The position numbers were made by a program, and so were the translations under genes. A stretch of 64,000 bases of DNA from JANQHO01 sp965218075 (GTDB lineage: Bacteria; Bacteroidota; Bacteroidia; Flavobacteriales; Schleiferiaceae), in assembly GCA_965218075.1 (NCBI GenBank), contig CBDCJZ010000003.1, positions 806,001 to 870,000 of the forward strand, in the 5' to 3' direction. The notes under the pieces were generated by a model. That model made no database searches, had not been told where the DNA came from, and saw only the letters and a list, made by a program, of their open reading frames with translations. Of this stretch, positions 27,091 through 36,114 are shown piece after piece. The stretch's first letter is position 1, and the number at the start of each line of letters is the position of its first letter.

Positions 27091-30000
27091 CTATCTTTTA
27101 ATAAGTTTCCCTGTTTTAATTGTTTTACCATATTTTAAAGTTATAATATAAGTACCGGTACCAAGGTAAGATACGTTAAGCGGCAGCTCTGTAATATCCC
27201 GATCCACTTTATCATAGTTTACTGATTTGAGCATTTTCCCACTTATGTCTCTTACAGATATAGTAACGTCATATTTGCCATCCAACTGAAGGCCCACGTT
27301 AACACTATTTATAGCTGGATTTGGAAATATGTCGAGCATGTCTTCAGGGGGTTTTTCTTCTTTTCCGGCAACTTCGTTTTCATTAATTCCCACAGGGACA
27401 CGTGAAGAGTTGGATTTGAATATTCCTCTGCCATGAGTTCCGATGTAAATACTTCCTTCATAATCACCAGGCCCTTTTAAGTCGTATCTGATTGTTTTTT
27501 GTTGAATCATACAAAATACAGGTACATTGGCCATTTCATTATTTTGCTGTTCCCAGCTAATCGGACTAGCAGTTACATCTCCAGTAACAAAAACCCCCGC
27601 ATCAGTGCCTATTAAAATTTGTGTTTGATTAAGGTCAGTAAAATTGAATGTGGAAGAATACACGGGAAATTGTGGTAAGTTTCCTTGAACAGTAATGAAA
27701 ACTGGTGTAGAGGAAGCAGCATTACTAGAATAATATACGTAATTATTGTTACCGTAATTGCCAATCGTTATAATAGCCTTATTCTTATCATTAGGATGAA
27801 TTGAAATGCTGGTAATAGCCCTTCCGTTAAAAGTTCTCACTAAGGAACTTTGAATAACAGAAGTACTGCCTCTCACTAAGGCTTTTCTGTCGTCATATAA
27901 ATCATCTACATCTGTACTGGCCGAATCTCTTGCCGCATTTAAATTAGAAAACCTATAAACCCTTCCCCTACTTGTTCCTACGTAAAGCATATCGCCATCA
28001 TCACTAACTGCCATACATTGAGGCGTTATACCATTGCCGAGTTCACCTATGTGATACCACACAGGAGTAGCAGTTTTATTCCTCAATATATCTCTGGTCA
28101 TCCAGATACCTCCTCTTTCATTAGTAGTACCAATTATGCTGGAAGATCTTAATCCAACAAAGAATATGGATTGAACGGGGTCTTGTATTCGAATAGAATC
28201 ATTGGGGTTCAGATCAGTTGGTAAAACATAAGAAATCGGAATATTATTAGTGTTGCTGCTAACCTCAATAACGCTACTAGCAAGATATTGAACCCCACAC
28301 TTAGCTCTAATTTCTAAGGTTACTGGATCGTTAAAAGTAATCTTGAAATTACCAGTTACAGGGTCAAAAGTTCCTTTGCCATCACCTGTAAGATTACCCG
28401 ATGCATCTGAAGTAAGTACCTGACTGCCGGCAGTTATTTTAAGGCCATCAATGAGGTATATTGAGGATAATTGGGGTCTTTTCAATGCCCCGCTATAAGT
28501 AGTACTTCCATTACCAAAGCCCATACTGATAAAAGCGCTGTCTGCCTTAAAGTATATTGAATCTCGACTGCTGGGGTCATTGAGTTTTTCCCATAAGAGA
28601 AAAGGTGCAACAAAATCAGCAAAATCACTTCGCCCTTCCGCAGAAATATTATTGGGGTCCATTCTCTCAAAGTCAAAAAACTCACTAAATGAATTTCCAT
28701 TGTCTATTGAACGTCCCATTATCCCATATTGCATTTCTTTAAATTGAACGAAAGTATCTAGTTTTGAGAGGCTTGCATATCCACCGTCACCATCCATTAT
28801 TGCGTCTCTGTAGTTAATACGCGCTGTTATGATACCTCTTTTATTAGGCGTATTAGGGGATCTACCAGGATTGATATAAATAGTGCCATTGTCCTGAGTT
28901 CCGCCCATTACATCCCCACGGAGACCTACCCCTATATTATAAAACTGGGTAGTAATGTAGTTTTTAACTTCCCATCCCCAAGTAGACCCATTATCTGTTG
29001 ATTTGAAAATACCTCCGTCATTGCCTACTAAAATCGTTTGAGGGTTTTTAGGATGAAAAACAATTGCATGATTATCGGCATGAACATATGCTCGGGAACC
29101 CGGAGAATAAACCAAGCTAGATAACTGAAGCCATCCGTTAGCTTTGCTCCATTCCCAAAGCGTAACCCCACCCACAAAAATTCTTTCTTTATCAATCGGA
29201 GAAACAGCCAACGCATGATTGTAATTGCCTTGGCCATTATGAGGGTTTAAAAAGGCATTTTTAGAACCTATAACTTTCCAAGTCTGGCCACCGTCTGTTG
29301 ATTGGTAAGCTTTTGCAAAATCCCCGCTGGGATTGGGCCCTCCTAAACCCGTAGATGTAACATATACGTAATTTTCATCTTGAGGAGATACTGCTATACG
29401 CATACGACCACCATTCCTTTGTATCACATCAGGTCCAGAGATGGCAGAGGTTATTTCAACAAAATCATTACCGTCTGTAGATTTAAATATATAGCTGGCA
29501 ACCTTAGCCCAAATTGTGCCCGAAGGTGTAATTGTCATATCTGTTGTACGGGAGTTTGATACAGAAACAGGAATACCATTCACTCTTATATTTATCGAAG
29601 GAGTTGTCCAGTTTGTGCCACCGTCAGTTGTTTTGCGCAAACCCCTGTTAGTAGCTGCATAAATAGTGTTTGCATCATTGGGGTCTGCAACTAACTTACC
29701 TACAGATGCCCAATTTGAATTGGCAGAAGTAGGCTTGGTACTCGCAATCAGTTGAAAATTTGTACCACTTGTATTGGTAGATTTAAAAATACCACCACCA
29801 ACTATTCCTCCAGTACCGGTACCTGTAGTATTGTAATACATACCTTCTCCAGTGCCGTAATAAACGGTTCCATCTACAGCTCGGCAAATACTTACTATCG
29901 CCAGGTTTCCTTGCTGGTCGTTTACTTTAACCCAGCTTCTTCCCCCATTAGGGCTTCTGAAAAGACCTCCACTGACTCCGCCAGCATAAATGATATTAGG

Positions 30001-30342
30001 GTCATTCATATCGAAAAGTATAGCCCTGGTTCTACCTCCAATATTATCTGGCCCCATTTCTTCCCATTCAAAAGTGGTAGCAGATGATTTCTTTTTTATT
30101 CTAAGCTGTTCTAATTGTTGACGAGCAGCTAATACATCTTCCAGATCTATTTCACCAGTATGTTGATTAGCTCTTATTCTGTGAAGCCAATTTATAGCTC
30201 CTTTGGCGTCATTGCTCTTCATAAAGCTTTTGCGCGGCTGATAGTATTCTTTATTATGCCTTGGGAAGAAATTTCCGATTCCAATAATTGTAATCAATCC
30301 CGTAGCTCCAATTAATGTTGCAAATAATATCTTTCTCTTCAT
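27091..30342 (-). CDS. T9SS-exported BNR/sortilin-like beta-propeller protein
   Basis: 1083 residues. N-terminal hydrophobic segment (about 5-26) for export. From about residue 95, many BNR/Asp-box repeats of the VPS10/sortilin and xyloglucanase type are visible, such as SPNGGRSWVKV, TTDGGTNWTTP, STDGGQTWKVI and STDNGSTWGWE. A type A T9SS sorting domain closes the protein (from about 1005, LDIFPNPAINSVNVGLQL to TGTYIITLKYGKTIKTGKLI). Such propellers occur in secreted glycosidases, but no catalytic residues could be assigned here. A TATCTTTG -7 box lies 42 nt before the start, so it probably begins its own transcript behind lipA. Confidence 0.87.
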   Translation of the reverse strand: MKRKILFATLIGATGLITIIGIGNFFPRHNKEYYQPRKSFMKSNDAKGAINWLHRIRANQHTGEIDLEDVLAARQQLEQLRIKKKSSATTFEWEEMGPDNIGGRTRAILFDMNDPNIIYAGGVSGGLFRSPNGGRSWVKVNDQQGNLAIVSICRAVDGTVYYGTGEGMYYNTTGTGTGGIVGGGIFKSTNTSGTNFQLIASTKPTSANSNWASVGKLVADPNDANTIYAATNRGLRKTTDGGTNWTTPSINIRVNGIPVSVSNSRTTDMTITPSGTIWAKVASYIFKSTDGNDFVEITSAISGPDVIQRNGGRMRIAVSPQDENYVYVTSTGLGGPNPSGDFAKAYQSTDGGQTWKVIGSKNAFLNPHNGQGNYNHALAVSPIDKERIFVGGVTLWEWSKANGWLQLSSLVYSPGSRAYVHADNHAIVFHPKNPQTILVGNDGGIFKSTDNGSTWGWEVKNYITTQFYNIGVGLRGDVMGGTQDNGTIYINPGRSPNTPNKRGIITARINYRDAIMDGDGGYASLSKLDTFVQFKEMQYGIMGRSIDNGNSFSEFFDFERMDPNNISAEGRSDFADFVAPFLLWEKLNDPSSRDSIYFKADSAFISMGFGNGSTTYSGALKRPQLSSIYLIDGLKITAGSQVLTSDASGNLTGDGKGTFDPVTGNFKITFNDPVTLEIRAKCGVQYLASSVIEVSSNTNNIPISYVLPTDLNPNDSIRIQDPVQSIFFVGLRSSSIIGTTNERGGIWMTRDILRNKTATPVWYHIGELGNGITPQCMAVSDDGDMLYVGTSRGRVYRFSNLNAARDSASTDVDDLYDDRKALVRGSTSVIQSSLVRTFNGRAITSISIHPNDKNKAIITIGNYGNNNYVYYSSNAASSTPVFITVQGNLPQFPVYSSTFNFTDLNQTQILIGTDAGVFVTGDVTASPISWEQQNNEMANVPVFCMIQQKTIRYDLKGPGDYEGSIYIGTHGRGIFKSNSSRVPVGINENEVAGKEEKPPEDMLDIFPNPAINSVNVGLQLDGKYDVTISVRDISGKMLKSVNYDKVDRDITELPLNVSYLGTGTYIITLKYGKTIKTGKLIKR

Positions 30343-30383
30343 TTTTCAACGATTGAATTTTAACGAAAGGTTTACAAAGCCAT

Positions 30384-30391
30384 CAAAGATA
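30384..30391 (-). promoter_or_regulatory. TAnnTTTG -7 box for the BNR/T9SS gene
   Basis: Minus-strand TATCTTTG, exact consensus, in the 59-bp gap after lipA. No TTG at the expected -33 spacing was seen. Predicted leader about 35 nt. Confidence 0.4.
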
Positions 30392-30401
30392 ATAAACAAA
30401 C

Positions 30402-31286
30402 TTAAGACATGTGTTTCTCTGCATGATAAGATGACCTCACCAAAGGACCGCTTTCTACATATTTGAAACCCATACTCATTGCTATTTCTCTGTATTCTTG
30501 GAATTTTTCTGGAGTAATATATTCTACTACAGGCAAGTGGGTCTTAGTAGGTTGTAGGTACTGCCCTAAAGTAAGAATATCAACGTTTGCTTTTCTTAAA
30601 TCTTTCATTGTTTGAATCACTTCACTCTCGGTTTCTCCAAGACCTAACATTACTCCGCTTTTAGTTCGGGGTAACCCTCGGTCTTTCAAATACTTTAAAA
30701 GTCTAAGACTGCGCTCATATTGGGCTTGTACTCTAACTTTTCGGGTAAGTCTTCTCACTGTTTCTACATTATGGCTAACTATTTCCGGAGCAACTCCTAC
30801 TATTCTGCCTATGTTACGCTTTTCCCCTTTAAAGTCAGGAATGAGCGTTTCCATAGTAGTTTCAGGGTTCATCCTTCTCACAGCTTTGACCGTCTCAACC
30901 CACATTATGGAACCGCCATCTCGAAGGTCATCTCTGTCTACAGAAGTAATTACGCAATGCTTAACCCCCATTAACTTGACCGAGCTCGCTACACGTTCTG
31001 GCTCGTCCCAGTTCATGTTCTCGGGCTTTCCAGTTTTAACTGCACAAAAACCACAGCTTCTAGTACAAATATTACCCAATATCATAAAAGTTGCTGTGCC
31101 AGCTCCCCAACATTCACCCATATTGGGACAATGACCGCTCTCGCAAATAGTATGAAGATTGTAATTGTCTACCAACCTTCGTATCCTTTTGAACTCTTCA
31201 CCTATAGGTAATTTTACTCTCAACCATTTAGGCTTGAGGGCTCTTTGGAAAATTTTCTTTTCCCGTTCTAAAACTTCAACACTCAT
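30402..31286 (-). CDS. lipA: Lipoyl synthase
   Basis: 294 residues, normal length. Radical-SAM enzyme that inserts two sulfurs into octanoyl chains on lipoate-dependent proteins. Both iron-sulfur clusters are coded: the auxiliary motif CESGHCPNMGECW (C48, C53, C59) and the radical-SAM motif CTRSCGFCAVKTG (C74, C78, C81). The C-terminal RSSYHAE (about 283-289) ligates the auxiliary cluster. The ATG overlaps the stop of the preceding membrane-protein gene by one base, so translation is likely coupled. No lipB in the window. Confidence 0.97.
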   Translation of the reverse strand: MSVEVLEREKKIFQRALKPKWLRVKLPIGEEFKRIRRLVDNYNLHTICESGHCPNMGECWGAGTATFMILGNICTRSCGFCAVKTGKPENMNWDEPERVASSVKLMGVKHCVITSVDRDDLRDGGSIMWVETVKAVRRMNPETTMETLIPDFKGEKRNIGRIVGVAPEIVSHNVETVRRLTRKVRVQAQYERSLRLLKYLKDRGLPRTKSGVMLGLGETESEVIQTMKDLRKANVDILTLGQYLQPTKTHLPVVEYITPEKFQEYREIAMSMGFKYVESGPLVRSSYHAEKHMS

Positions 31287-32056
31287 CAGCTTTTCTTATA
31301 TCCGAAATTTACAGCAAAATACAGTTGAAAAAAGCCAGCTATATTAATGTCCTCTCCATTGGGATTTTCATAAAATATTTCCACCTCATTAAAAAAATAG
31401 TCATATATAACACCTGTCTCCAGAGAAGTCACTTTCCCGTCCAATAAATCAAAATCAAAACTGGCACCAACTTTTCCGTAAATGCCTGGTTTTAATACAG
31501 TTTTTTTTATGCCTTTCAAAAAATTTGCTTCGCCATATATAACAGACCCCGAAATATTGGGGAGCCTGTATTGTTCTGTTTTTAGAAAGCTTTCAAAGCC
31601 AAACCCGCTACTGGCCGGCCTGTATACTTGTACGTAAACAGGCTTAAGTAAGCCTAGAGAAATGCCCCCAGATGCTATTAGTGAGATAGAGATGGTTCCT
31701 CTATCTGTTTTATCAAACAATATCTTTTCTCGAATGTACCCGGCTCTCAGTGTGTAAAAAGTATTTATTCTACCATATACATAGCCTCGGGAACTATTTG
31801 AAAACTGGTTAGGGGTACGAATTTCTTTGGAATGGCGAAGTTTAGCGATGTCTATTTCTATACCAATTTTATTATAGCCATCGATATATTTAAGATACCT
31901 GCCATTAACAGCATAACCTTTAGAGTGGAGTATCGGTCCTACAGTGTATTCGCGATCATAAACTTGCCTCTTAAAGTCTACCGAAGCCTCCAACTGAGCA
32001 TAAGCAGAGGTAGAGAATACTATGATAAAAAAAATGAGTATAAAATCCTTAATCAT
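31286..32056 (-). CDS. Predicted outer-membrane beta-barrel protein of unknown function
   Basis: 256 residues from ATG 32056, which gives the signal peptide MIKDFILIFFIIVFSTSAYAQ; the frame extends upstream but adds residues in front of the signal. The mature part alternates polar and aromatic residues (for example YVYGRINTFYTLRAGYIREK and GVIYDYFFNEVEIFYENP), as in small beta-barrels, and ends IAGFFQLYFAVNFGYKKS. I do not recognise a named family. It overlaps lipA by one base, a link that need not be functional. Confidence 0.7.
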   Translation of the reverse strand: MIKDFILIFFIIVFSTSAYAQLEASVDFKRQVYDREYTVGPILHSKGYAVNGRYLKYIDGYNKIGIEIDIAKLRHSKEIRTPNQFSNSSRGYVYGRINTFYTLRAGYIREKILFDKTDRGTISISLIASGGISLGLLKPVYVQVYRPASSGFGFESFLKTEQYRLPNISGSVIYGEANFLKGIKKTVLKPGIYGKVGASFDFDLLDGKVTSLETGVIYDYFFNEVEIFYENPNGEDINIAGFFQLYFAVNFGYKKS

Positions 32057-32135
32057 ACGCCAATTCCTCAATAACAAACAAAAAGATACTATTAAACATG
32101 AATTCAAAACAACCACATTTTCATTGTCAATTACA

Positions 32136-32171
32136 ATTAATAACAACTAGTAGTGACCCATTGTTATTAAT
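32136..32171 (-). terminator. Perfect 11-bp inverted repeat after the small lipoprotein gene
   Basis: ATTAATAACAA (32136-32146), 14-nt loop, TTGTTATTAAT (32161-32171). It begins 18 nt past the stop of the minus-strand lipoprotein gene. The stem is AT-rich and no strong T tract follows, so it is a modest terminator candidate. Confidence 0.45.
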
Positions 32172-32188
32172 AAAATCCATCCGCTACT

Positions 32189-32335
32189 TCATCGAGATAG
32201 GCTTCTGTATCCTAAGGATGTCCAGAAGTTTTCAATAGGAACTTTGGTATAAGCAGGGCATTTTTCTCCTGGACTGCAAGACTGTCCTATTAATCCGGCA
32301 ACAGTAAAGGTCAAAACCGCAATTACCTTTTTCAT
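32189..32335 (-). CDS. Small putative lipoprotein (48 residues)
   Basis: ATG at 32335, stop at 32189. Lys-rich start MKKVIAVLTF, hydrophobic core and a lipobox-like GLIGQSC with Cys20, giving a mature peptide of only about 29 residues that begins CSPGEKCPAYTK. Short Bacteroidota lipoproteins with a CPAY segment near the lipobox are known to me. A TAACTTTG -7 box lies 25-32 nt upstream, and an 11-bp inverted repeat follows the stop, so the gene has its own signals. Function unknown. Confidence 0.7.
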   Translation of the reverse strand: MKKVIAVLTFTVAGLIGQSCSPGEKCPAYTKVPIENFWTSLGYRSLSR

Positions 32336-32359
32336 GTCAGTACAATTTTTGTTATCGCG

Positions 32360-32367
32360 CAAAGTTA
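32360..32367 (-). promoter_or_regulatory. TAnnTTTG -7 box for the small lipoprotein gene
   Basis: Minus-strand TAACTTTG, exact consensus, about 25 nt before the ATG at 32335. A TTG lies upstream but at 27 nt rather than about 19. Confidence 0.5.
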
Positions 32368-32449
32368 GTTATTTTGTTTTCTGGGAAAATTTCACAACTA
32401 ATGTAATCATAATAATAATCATAATAACGAAACCGATCAATATCAATAA

Positions 32450-33130
32450 ATGAATGCAAAAAAACCTGATATAGACGAAAGTTGGTGGGAAGTTTTACAA
32501 GGAGAGTTTGAGAAGCCCTATTTTTATAAGCTCAAGCAATTTTTAATCAATGAAAAATCTACCCATAAAGTTTTCCCTCTCGGTAAAAAAATCTTCGCAG
32601 CTTTTAACTATACTCCATTTGATGAGGTAAAAGCAGTACTACTGGGTCAAGATCCATATCACGGTTATGGCCAAGCAAATGGCTTGTGCTTTTCCGTTTC
32701 TGCTGACATCCGTCATCCCGCTTCTCTGCAAAATATTTTTAAAGAGCTTCACAACGATTTAGGCATTCGTTCTCTCACTAGTGGAGACCTTTCATCCTGG
32801 GCTAAACAAGGCGTATTACTCCTCAATACGGTTTTAACAGTAAGGGAACGACAGCCTGGTTCTCATAAAAATCAGGGATGGGAAAACTTTACCACTGCCG
32901 TAATTGAAACTATCTCAGAGAAAAAAGAAAAGGTAATTTTTATCCTGTGGGGTAAATTTGCCCAAAGCAAAAAAGACTTGATCGATCCTCAAAAACACTA
33001 TGTATTAGAAGCTGCTCACCCTTCTCCCTACTCTGCTAATAATGGCTTTTTTGGCTGTTGCCATTTTTCTAAAACTAATGATTTACTAATATCTGTCGGC
33101 AAAGAACCTATAGATTGGCAACTTGCATGA
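32450..33130 (+). CDS. ung: Uracil-DNA glycosylase, family 1
   Basis: 226 residues. Removes uracil from DNA. The water-activating motif GQDPYHGYGQANGLCFS carries the catalytic Asp68; KQGVLLLNTVLTV, VIFILWGKFAQSK and the minor-groove loop HPSPYSANNGFFGC are all present. Length is typical for the family. The stop TGA overlaps the ATG of the next gene (ATGA), so the outer-membrane protein behind it is probably translated from the same message. Confidence 0.97.
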   Translation: MNAKKPDIDESWWEVLQGEFEKPYFYKLKQFLINEKSTHKVFPLGKKIFAAFNYTPFDEVKAVLLGQDPYHGYGQANGLCFSVSADIRHPASLQNIFKELHNDLGIRSLTSGDLSSWAKQGVLLLNTVLTVRERQPGSHKNQGWENFTTAVIETISEKKEKVIFILWGKFAQSKKDLIDPQKHYVLEAAHPSPYSANNGFFGCCHFSKTNDLLISVGKEPIDWQLA

Positions 33131-34797
33131 GGAGCTTTTATTTTATCCTACTAGCTGTTTTTCTCACTTCGATTCGAGCTCAGATCAAGAAATATGACCT
33201 GAAAATAGAAAGCACAGAACCAAAACTATCAGATTTAATCACTTCTCTTAGCTTTAAGAATCTCGATAGTATCAACATTTTTGAGCAGAGTAAAAAAACT
33301 CAAAGCATCCTGCGTAAAAAAGGCTATTTACTGTCTACTGGAAAATTGAACTTTTCAGACACTATTGCCATTCTAAAGATTGATCTCGGTAAAAAGTTAA
33401 ACTGGGGTAAACTCAATCTCAGCTACCCCGATAGCTTTGCCCTTCCTGCTTTTTATTTGAAGGGTTCTTCCGGTAAAGTTTTATCTCCTCAATCAGCGAT
33501 TACTATTACTGATCAATATCTGAATTATCTCGAAGACAATGGTTATCCTTTTGCCTCTACTTATTTTAAAGACAAACGGTTGCAAAATGATACTCTCTAT
33601 GCCACCCTTCATATTGAGCCCAATAATTTCATTTGCTTTGACAGTATTACTGTAAAAGGTCACGATAAGTTTTCTACCAATATTTTGTATTATGACCTGG
33701 GCTTCAGAGCGGGTATGCCCTACAGTGAAACTTATTTGAAAAAACTATCTCAACTGATAAACCAAGTGGAATATCTCAGCTTTAATCGAAATCCTGCCAT
33801 AGCTTTTCAGAAAAATAAAACTGTCCTCTATCTCTACATGGAGAGAGTAAAGAGTAATCAAATAGATGGAGTAATTGGTTTAAACACAGCAAGAGACGGC
33901 AAAGTTACTTTCAATGGTGGCTTTCAACTACGGTTGTTAAATGCCTTTAAAACCGGAGAAGATATGAGAGTCCGCTGGCATAAACCAGATGATAATATCC
34001 AATCGTTAAGCGTGAGCTTGGGTTTTCCCTACTTACTCAGCACCCCTTTTTGGCTGGAAGCTAGTCTTGAAATCCTTAAGCAAGACAGTTCCTTTGTGAA
34101 TACAGGAATAAAAGGAGGCTTAAAATACCCCCTGTTAGGAAGAAACTTTATTAGCGTCCAAGTTGATTATACCTCTTCCAACGTATTAATCTCACAGCTA
34201 GAAGGAAACCCGATTGACTTTGGTGATTATAACGCTATTAAATACAAGCTAGGAATGGAGCTCAATCAAATTAACAGAGTGTTAATTCCGACTAAAGGCA
34301 ATTTGCTTAGAGTATTCAGTTTTTCGGGCAGTCGAAACACTTCTACCGGTAGCCTGGAACAATATGGTTGGGAAATAGATGAAAGTTTCTATTGGTTCCT
34401 CAGCAACTGGCATATAATTAAATTGGGAATGTTATCCTCCAGTCTTTACAGCCCTTCTCTTTTTATAAATGAATTATATCGTATCGGGGGTTTAAAAACC
34501 TTACGGGGATTTAATGAGCAAAGCATTTTTAGTTCTGCTTATGGCATAGGAACCGTTGAGTATCGCTTTATGATTGGCGAGTACAGCTATCTTACAGCTT
34601 TTTCTGATTTTGCCTATTCCGAACAAAATTTGATTACTTCCTTTGCAACTAATACCTTTGTAGGGATAGGAGTCGGGATCAATTTCCGTTCGGTGGGAGG
34701 GGTTTTTTCCTTCTACTATGCTCTGGGAAAGGACGATGTCAGTTCCTTTGAATTTCGTACCTCAAAAATTCACCTTGGATATGTTAATCGTTTTTAA
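33127..34797 (+). CDS. Omp85/BamA-TamA-like outer-membrane protein
   Basis: 556 residues from ATG 33127, which overlaps the ung stop and gives the signal peptide MRSFYFILLAVFLTSIRAQ. Residues about 20-240 look like POTRA-type domains (GKLNFSDTIAILKIDLGKKL; ICFDSITVKGHDKFSTNILY). The C-terminal ~300 residues form a surface-antigen beta-barrel with the conserved NELYRIGGLKTLRGFNEQSI (the (V/I)RG(F/Y) motif of Omp85 proteins) and end in Phe. It is shorter than BamA, so it is more likely a TamA-like or lipid-linked relative than the essential assembly factor. Confidence 0.82.
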   Translation: MRSFYFILLAVFLTSIRAQIKKYDLKIESTEPKLSDLITSLSFKNLDSINIFEQSKKTQSILRKKGYLLSTGKLNFSDTIAILKIDLGKKLNWGKLNLSYPDSFALPAFYLKGSSGKVLSPQSAITITDQYLNYLEDNGYPFASTYFKDKRLQNDTLYATLHIEPNNFICFDSITVKGHDKFSTNILYYDLGFRAGMPYSETYLKKLSQLINQVEYLSFNRNPAIAFQKNKTVLYLYMERVKSNQIDGVIGLNTARDGKVTFNGGFQLRLLNAFKTGEDMRVRWHKPDDNIQSLSVSLGFPYLLSTPFWLEASLEILKQDSSFVNTGIKGGLKYPLLGRNFISVQVDYTSSNVLISQLEGNPIDFGDYNAIKYKLGMELNQINRVLIPTKGNLLRVFSFSGSRNTSTGSLEQYGWEIDESFYWFLSNWHIIKLGMLSSSLYSPSLFINELYRIGGLKTLRGFNEQSIFSSAYGIGTVEYRFMIGEYSYLTAFSDFAYSEQNLITSFATNTFVGIGVGINFRSVGGVFSFYYALGKDDVSSFEFRTSKIHLGYVNRF

Positions 34798-34812
34798 TCT
34801 TTTTTGAGACAT

Positions 34813-36114
34813 ATGAATAGCTTGCTCATAGCCACAATAATAACTTTGTCAGTCGGAGTACTGTTGGGGGTGTTTATTTATCGAAGCATTAGTGAGAAAA
34901 ATAAAAAGGTCGTCATCGATAGAGAAGCTCATGAATTGGTGCTTCAGGAAAGAGATAAACTCAATACAGAAATACATCAATTAAGAAAAAATATCGATGA
35001 TAAAAGCAACGCTTTAGTACGGGTTGAAACCGAAGCCGAAAACCTGAATAAAAAGCTGTTAGAAGAACGGAATAACATAGAAAAAATACGAATGGAAATG
35101 CGCAAGGATTTTGAACTGATGGTCAATTGCACTTTAGAAGAAAAAAGCAAAATATTTAAGGAGGGAAATAGAGAGCAACTGTATCATATTCTCAATCCTC
35201 TAGCTGAAAAGATCAAAGACTTTGAAGAAAAAGTAACCAGATGTTATGAGAATGAGCAGAATGAGCGTATCAGCTTAAAAGCAAAAATAGAAAGCCTTAC
35301 GGGCCTTAACAAAAAGTTGAGTGAAGACGCCGAAAACTTAACTAAAGCCCTTAAAGGAGATGTAAAAACCCTGGGAAACTGGGGCGAATTGATACTGGAA
35401 AGAATACTAGAGAATTCAGGCCTTATCAAAGGCCGTGAGTATGAAGTACAACCGACTTATACCAATGAAGATGGCCGCAGACTACAACCTGATGTAGTGG
35501 TTCACCTGCCCGATAATAAGAAAGTAATTATAGATAGCAAAGTATCATTATTGGCTTACGAAAGCTATGTCGCTAGTAATAACCGAGAAGAGGCCGACGC
35601 CAACCTCAAAAAACACCTCACTAGCCTACGTACCCACGTTAGAAACCTTTCAGACAAACACTATGAAAATCTTTTAGGTGAAAACAGCTTGGATTTTGTG
35701 CTGCTTTTCGTTCCCATAGAACCTGCCTTTTTACTGACTGTACAACACGATACTAAGCTATTTCAGGAGGCATTTAATAAAAGAATTATTATTGTGAGTA
35801 ACTCTACTCTGCTAGCCACCTTGCGTACCATTTACAGCATCTGGAAGGCAGAGCATCAAAATCGCAACGCTTTGGAAATATCACGACAAGCTACTCGCAT
35901 GATGGAAAAATTTGTGAATTTTACAGATGCCCTCACTAGAATAGGTCATTATATAACTCAAACGCAAAATGCCTATGACAATGCCCTTAAAAAAATAAAC
36001 GGGCGGGATAATTTAATCAGCCAAGCCAAAAAAATTGAGCAACTGGGAATAGATACTAAGAAACAAATCAATGAAGAAATCTATCCTACATTCGAAAAGG
36101 ATACAAATGATTAA
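34813..36114 (+). CDS. rmuC: RmuC-family DNA recombination protein
   Basis: 433 residues from ATG 34813; a TTG at 34804 gives three more residues. An N-terminal membrane helix (about 4-22) is followed by a long coiled coil (about 30-190) and the conserved RmuC nuclease-like domain, with ALKGDVKTLGNWGELILERI, PDVVVHLPDNKKVIIDSKVS and DFVLLFVPIEPAFLL. RmuC limits recombination at inverted repeats in E. coli, which is of interest given the large inverted paralogous genes in this window. It overlaps the next gene by 8 bp. Confidence 0.93.
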   Translation: MNSLLIATIITLSVGVLLGVFIYRSISEKNKKVVIDREAHELVLQERDKLNTEIHQLRKNIDDKSNALVRVETEAENLNKKLLEERNNIEKIRMEMRKDFELMVNCTLEEKSKIFKEGNREQLYHILNPLAEKIKDFEEKVTRCYENEQNERISLKAKIESLTGLNKKLSEDAENLTKALKGDVKTLGNWGELILERILENSGLIKGREYEVQPTYTNEDGRRLQPDVVVHLPDNKKVIIDSKVSLLAYESYVASNNREEADANLKKHLTSLRTHVRNLSDKHYENLLGENSLDFVLLFVPIEPAFLLTVQHDTKLFQEAFNKRIIIVSNSTLLATLRTIYSIWKAEHQNRNALEISRQATRMMEKFVNFTDALTRIGHYITQTQNAYDNALKKINGRDNLISQAKKIEQLGIDTKKQINEEIYPTFEKDTND

